Shown here piece by piece: positions 1 to 6,000 of a stretch of 10,512 bases of DNA. A program made the position numbers and the translations under genes. Numbering within the stretch: the first letter of the stretch is position 1; every line of letters begins with the position of its first letter. The DNA is from Euryarchaeota archaeon UBA501 (GTDB taxonomy: Archaea > Thermoplasmatota > Poseidoniia > Poseidoniales > Thalassarchaeaceae), in contig DAVT01000112.1 of assembly GCA_002505685.1 (NCBI GenBank), positions 1 to 10,512 of the forward strand, in the 5' to 3' direction. A model generated the notes under the pieces. That model saw only the letters and a program-made list of their open reading frames with translations, ran no database searches and was not told the DNA's origin.

Positions 1-3000
1 GCGGATGAAGACCCATTGGGAGACATTTGCAATGACAACATCGACAATGACTTCGATGGTTTGGTCGATTCTCAGGATAGTGACTTCGATGGTGATGCCA
101 ATTGTGGTAGCAATGATGACGATGGAGATGGTGACATCGACGAAGACCGAGATGGTTGGGATACCGACAACGATGGAATGTCTGATGGATGGGAAGTTGC
201 CAATGGATTGAATGCAACCAGTGCATCAAACGATGATGGCATGTTTGGTGACCCCGATGGAGATGGTTTGGTCAACATTTACGAATACATGAACCCAACT
301 TGGGATACAAGCAACAATGGTGTCTATTATTTCCAACCAGGGCCACCCAATACACAACGCACAGAGACCATTTCTCCTTGCAACCCCGTTCTTGCAATTG
401 GCCCGGGTGGTTGTGCAACATTGACGGCCGAAGTCGATACTGTGTTTAACACCAATCCATTGCTTGCGGATACTGATGGCGACGGCTTGAACGACTCACA
501 CGAAGCCCTCATTTTGTTAACTGATCCGACTGACCCTGATACCGATAGTGATGGTATCGATGATGGTGTGGAAGTCAATGGTTTGTATGGAAACCCACCT
601 CAGGCGAGTGACCCCCGAAATAACAACACTGATGGTGATTTACTCGATGATGGTGATGAGGACAAGAACGGCAACGGACTGATTGACGCCAACGAAACTG
701 ACCCCACCCGACGGGAAGATGCGGGTGATTTCGATAATGATGGAATAGAAAATTGGGAAGAAAACCTATCCTGTACTCTTTGGGATGTATACGATTCAGA
801 CTTTGGTGGTGTTGGAGATGGTGATGAAAGAAATTGGTCACACGGGACGGACCCCTGTGATTCATTCATCGATTTCTCATCCCTCATTATATCCTATGAT
901 CAAAGTTTACAACGACTGACATTGGCCAATTCATCCGGATTCAATCCCAATGGTGGAACGGGGTATTACAACGATTCTAATGGCCAACATACGTCTTTTG
1001 CGTATTCCGGGATTCAATCAAATATTCTCCTAGGTGTTGCACTTTCTCCACCTGCTCAAACCACCGATGCGGTCAGTAAGAATGGGTCATGGTGCCATTA
1101 TGATGCAGTCAATACTGGAACCATCGGTTCAACTCAGAGGCATTGTGATGATGACTACGAAGATTCAGATGGAGACGGCCTTGCTGATTGGCAAGAACTC
1201 ATGGGGACATTTGGTTTCACCTCTTTACCCACTGATGTCGATTCTGATGGAGATGGTGTCAATGACTACGATGAAGTCATGGCAGGTACCGATCCGATGG
1301 AGGCCTGTCACAATAATCTCGATTCGGATGGAGATTTATTGAACAATTATTTCGAAAATACTACCGGTTGTCCTGTTACATTCATTCCTGGAATTATTGG
1401 AAATGGGAGTGTGGATACATACGTTACAGGTTGGGATACTGCAGATACCGATGCTGGTGGAGTTTGGGATGGCCAAGAGTACATTGATGGTACCAATCCA
1501 ACAGTTGGCAATGCCGCAGATGACCAAAATCCGGTAGATACAGATGGAGATGGTATCCCTGACAGTGTAGAGAACATCACGGGAACAGACTGGCGAGATC
1601 CTGATACAGATGGTGGCGGAATGATTGATGGTGACGAATGTCCACCTCCTCTTTGGGTGATGCTTTGTCAAGGAGGGAATTTCAATCCACTCGATCCGTC
1701 CGATGATATCGTCCAAAATGAGGTCGTTTTCTATGCCAACAACTCGACCTTTGGCGTAGATCAAAATCTAGACAGGTTTTGGCGGGTGCATACTTTCGAC
1801 GCCTATACTGGTGCAGCTTACGGTAAGAACGCTACAACCCAAAATTTGTACAACCCAATGCCTCAAGGATTCACCAATGAACAATGGATTGCAAACAATT
1901 CATTCCACAATTCAACAGAGAGTTGGTCCATTGAATTCATCGATCCAATTCAGAACGCAAATCTCCCCCACCCTTATGCCACGACTGGTGTCATGGGCTG
2001 GGCGGATACGCTGGCGAATCTGAGCCACGGCAATATCTCACATGACATCAAAGTCCAAGATGCCGGTGTTGTCGGTATGTTTGTTGATGCGCCCGAAATT
2101 TGGTACGATACCAGTGAACTGGATTTGTCCATTCCTTACGCGGGCGCGGGCACGTACGCGACCGAGGTGCCCAACGAATTCACCGACCCGACTCATCCCT
2201 ACTCGGAAGTTCTCAACATCACAGAAGATGTCATTGCTGCGGCTGGAGCAGTCAGTGCTTACGACAAAGCACTAGCTCTCCAGCAGTTCCTATTGAACGG
2301 AAATGCAACGCATGAGTATCTACGCAACTATGATGGCAGTGCATTACCGATAGGAGAAGATTTGACATTCCATTTGATTGCTGCATCCAAAGAAGGTCGA
2401 TGTACCGAATTTGCGACTGCATTCACAACCATGCTTCGCCTTGCGGGCCTTCCTGCTCGAAAGGTCAGCGGATACCATGGAGGATATTGGAATGGCCAAG
2501 GATACACAGTAGCGGGTGTACACTCCGATCATTGGGCTGAAGTGCATCTTCAAACCAGCCCTGCTGGTAACTCTTTGGACATGGGATGGGTCCCATTCGA
2601 CCCATGTCCTGCCGCGGCTCCAACTCAAATCGTCAACGAAACTTGGGAGCCACTTACCGTTCATCGAAATCACTCTACTGGCTATATTTGGCTCAATGGT
2701 ACACTAGAGTTTACTGAGAATAATACAGCGATTGACAATCACACAGTTCGGCTTTATCTGATGCCCCCGTCAGTCGCATCTCAGAATCCAAGCCTAGGGG
2801 CGACTGGTCCACGTCAATTGGGGACTACGATGACTGGCACACTAGGGAACTTCAGTCTGCGCGGCATCCCTGCCGAAATCATCGACCCCGGTTACGGCTC
2901 ATTGGTTGTTGAAGTGGTTCAAAGAGGATATGTTGAGCAGTCGTACAAGACATTCTCTTGGACAATCAATGTTACAGATACTCTGAATATCACTCAAGAC

Positions 3001-6000
3001 ACACCCTCTATACCGGGTGAACCGATTGTGGGTGCTGGCACAACAACGTTGGTTTCCGGAAATGTTCAATGGGAGAACGTACCCTTACTTGACCCCAGTG
3101 ATGTGGGCCCCCTCATCCTGTTCATGAATTATACCAGCACAGTGGATGGCGCAGTATCTATGCAAACCACTGTAGGTGAAGATGGGTATTACGAATTCAA
3201 TGTCACCTTGGATGAAAATGAGGGTATTGGTCTTCTACCGGCCGTCATCGAATTCCCTGGTTGGCATGAGGATGGTTTGCATTTGCTATCCCCTCCGACA
3301 TACCATGCGTTACCAAGTACATACAATTTGAATTTCAACATCAGTGCCGCTCCGAACCTCACTGCGACATTGGAAGGTCCAGGTTTGAACGATTCGTTGC
3401 TCTCTGTCGATGAGAATTTGTACATCAATGGGACCATTCTATCACGGGGCCAATCCGTGGTCCCAATGGAAGGTACACTTTGGCTACAGATGCGAATGAA
3501 CGGCTCATCAGGACCGATGGAGAACATCACTTCGTGGACTCTGAATTCTTCGTCATGGTCGACAAGCCCGGGTAATTTCAGCTTTGTATGGAACTTCACA
3601 GTTGCAGATGCGCAAATGCTTGACCCTGGATTCCTCGACGTGGAACTGCTATTCATTCCCGATGTCCTCGGGGCCAGTGATACAGCCGGTTTACAAGATG
3701 CAGCACTCGCTGCGAATCTCAGTTATGGTTTGCAAACCATCCTCAATATTGAATTCAATATTGGAGCACTACAACGTGGCCAAGATGCAACCTCAAGTAT
3801 CGGTTTGACTGATCATCGAGGCAATTACGTCTTACCTGCCAATGGTACCTATGTGTCTGAATTCAACGGGTTGACCATTGCCACCAACAATTCAGTCGAT
3901 GCTGAGTCAGGCTCACTGATTATCGATTGGGTGCCTGACCCGTCAACTCCTGTTGGGGATTATGTGTGGTATACCAATTATACTACAAGCACTCAGTGGT
4001 ACAAAGATGCCAACAACCAAGGTGATGTTCGAATTACAGGTCTCATCATCATCAGTTCGACTCTATTGACTGACTGGGTTCACATTGGAACGACGACCTA
4101 TATCACTGGAGACATTCAGGATGACTTTACCAACAATCCTATCACTGGAAATCAGACTACACTCATATTTGAGTTTGAGATACCTGGAGTTGGACCAAAC
4201 GATCCAATGGGCAACCCTCCACCCCCAACCCTAATTCCAATTGGTTCTACTCCAGTGAATACAACCAATGGACAGTACAATATGTCATTCGTAATGCCAA
4301 CCAACCTTCCCGGTGGGATTTGGGATGTCATTATCTCTGCAGATTTCGCTGCCGGTGCACCACCAGGTGGAGCATACTACAATTTGGAAGAACCTCATTC
4401 TTTCCAAATCGGTTGCGAATCTGAGGCTACACTCTTGGTCAACAATTCAAATGTTCTTGTCGAGGTAAACAATGACTTGGAGCTGGAAATAGATGTCAAG
4501 GATGTAGCGGCATTCTACTCTGAGCCAGCACCCGGTTTGGAAGATATGCAAAATATCACATTGGCAGGAGTTGAGGTATTCTGGGATGCCAACGGAGCCA
4601 ACACTTCATTGGGTACAATAGCAACAGGTTCTGATGGAAGGGCTACGTTAACATGGACCGTGCCATTGCAACAGGAACCTGGATTCTACGATGTTTGGAT
4701 TGTCATGTATGATGATCAAACCGATACATTGTCCACCAACAATGGTGCGAGGTACACTGGCAATGACACGATGGCCAATGTCACCGTTCAAGTCGTCAGT
4801 TCAGTTGTCTTTGACCCATCTGTCCCAGCCTCAGTTGTCGCTGGAACCAATTTCCAACTTTCCGGTGAAATTCAGGATTCTGTAAATGCATCTCGACCAT
4901 TCTCTGGACCCGTTCGAATTGATGTTTTCTGGCTTGACGAGCCTGATGAATTGCTCGCATCTGGTTTTACCACTGCTGTCAATGGCACATTCAATCTGAG
5001 TGTCAACTCGGACCCTGAACTCGATGGAATAAACAGTGGTAATCACACACTTGTTGTATCCGTGATTGAAGGTTCAAGTCCATTCTACCTAACTGCTACT
5101 GGGTCGCAAGAAATCTTGGTTATGGGTGTCACAGACTTTGACCAAACCACACCGATTTCGGGCATTGTTGTGAATCGAAACAATTCGATTACTTTCAGTG
5201 GTAAATTGGTTGAAACCACCGACTTCGGTTGCGACACATGTAATGGCGCTCCACGCCAACTAAATTTCACAACGGTATCAGCACAATTCGATGATACATG
5301 GCTTCCAGAAACTACGACTGATGTGAATGGCAGTGTTGAATTTACCTACCTTATTCCAACATCGCAGCCTTTGGGACCAATCACAATCACATTGCATTTC
5401 AATGGCTCTTGGAACCTTCTTTCCGATGCAAGTCCAATCAATACCGTGACCGTTCGGTCCTATACGGTCCTAATTGTTGACACCATTACCGACAATCCGG
5501 TTGCGGGTGGAGGTTTCAACGTCACAGGGTCGTTGGTTTCAGACAATGGTTCTGCGATTATCTTGCGTGACGGCTCTCCGATGTTACCTCAGCTGACTTT
5601 CGATATTGATGGGTTTACCAACACATTCACTCCGACGAATGGTACCGCTCAAGCCGATGGCTCTTGGTGGGCTTGGATTACGTTGGATGCTGCATTCCCC
5701 AATGGTACTCACACCCTCACTGCTGAATATACTCCAACAGTCAACTTCTATGAATTCAGTTCAGGGAACAATACATTTGATAGCCGTGGCTATTCAGTTT
5801 TGACAATCACTGCTCCGTTAGATTTGAGTTTGGATAGTCGAACTATACGGGGTGAAAATTTCACTCTGAATATATCGCTAATCGATAATGCAGGAAATCC
5901 GATTGAAGGGACGGTTTCAATCGACCCCGTGGGCATGAACCAACCCGTATTCGTTACGACAGATTCCAGTGGTTTTGGCACAGTCGAGATTTCTGTGCTG

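Noticed and set aside
16..18. TTG at 16 as the start of the giant gene.
   Set aside because: The frame is open to base 1 and the protein begins in the middle of an Asp-rich region with no signal peptide or ribosome-binding site, so the true start is upstream of the window.
327..887. Several minus-strand and off-frame open frames over the Asp repeats, rich in Ser/Pro or His.
   Set aside because: They are mirror images of the repeated Asp-Gly codons; low-complexity composition keeps stops away. None has a start signal or domain.
121..1554. Recurrent gatggagatggt copies as a possible CRISPR-like or regulatory repeat.
   Set aside because: Spacing is irregular and every copy is in frame and encodes Asp-Gly-Asp-Gly, so protein repetition explains it.
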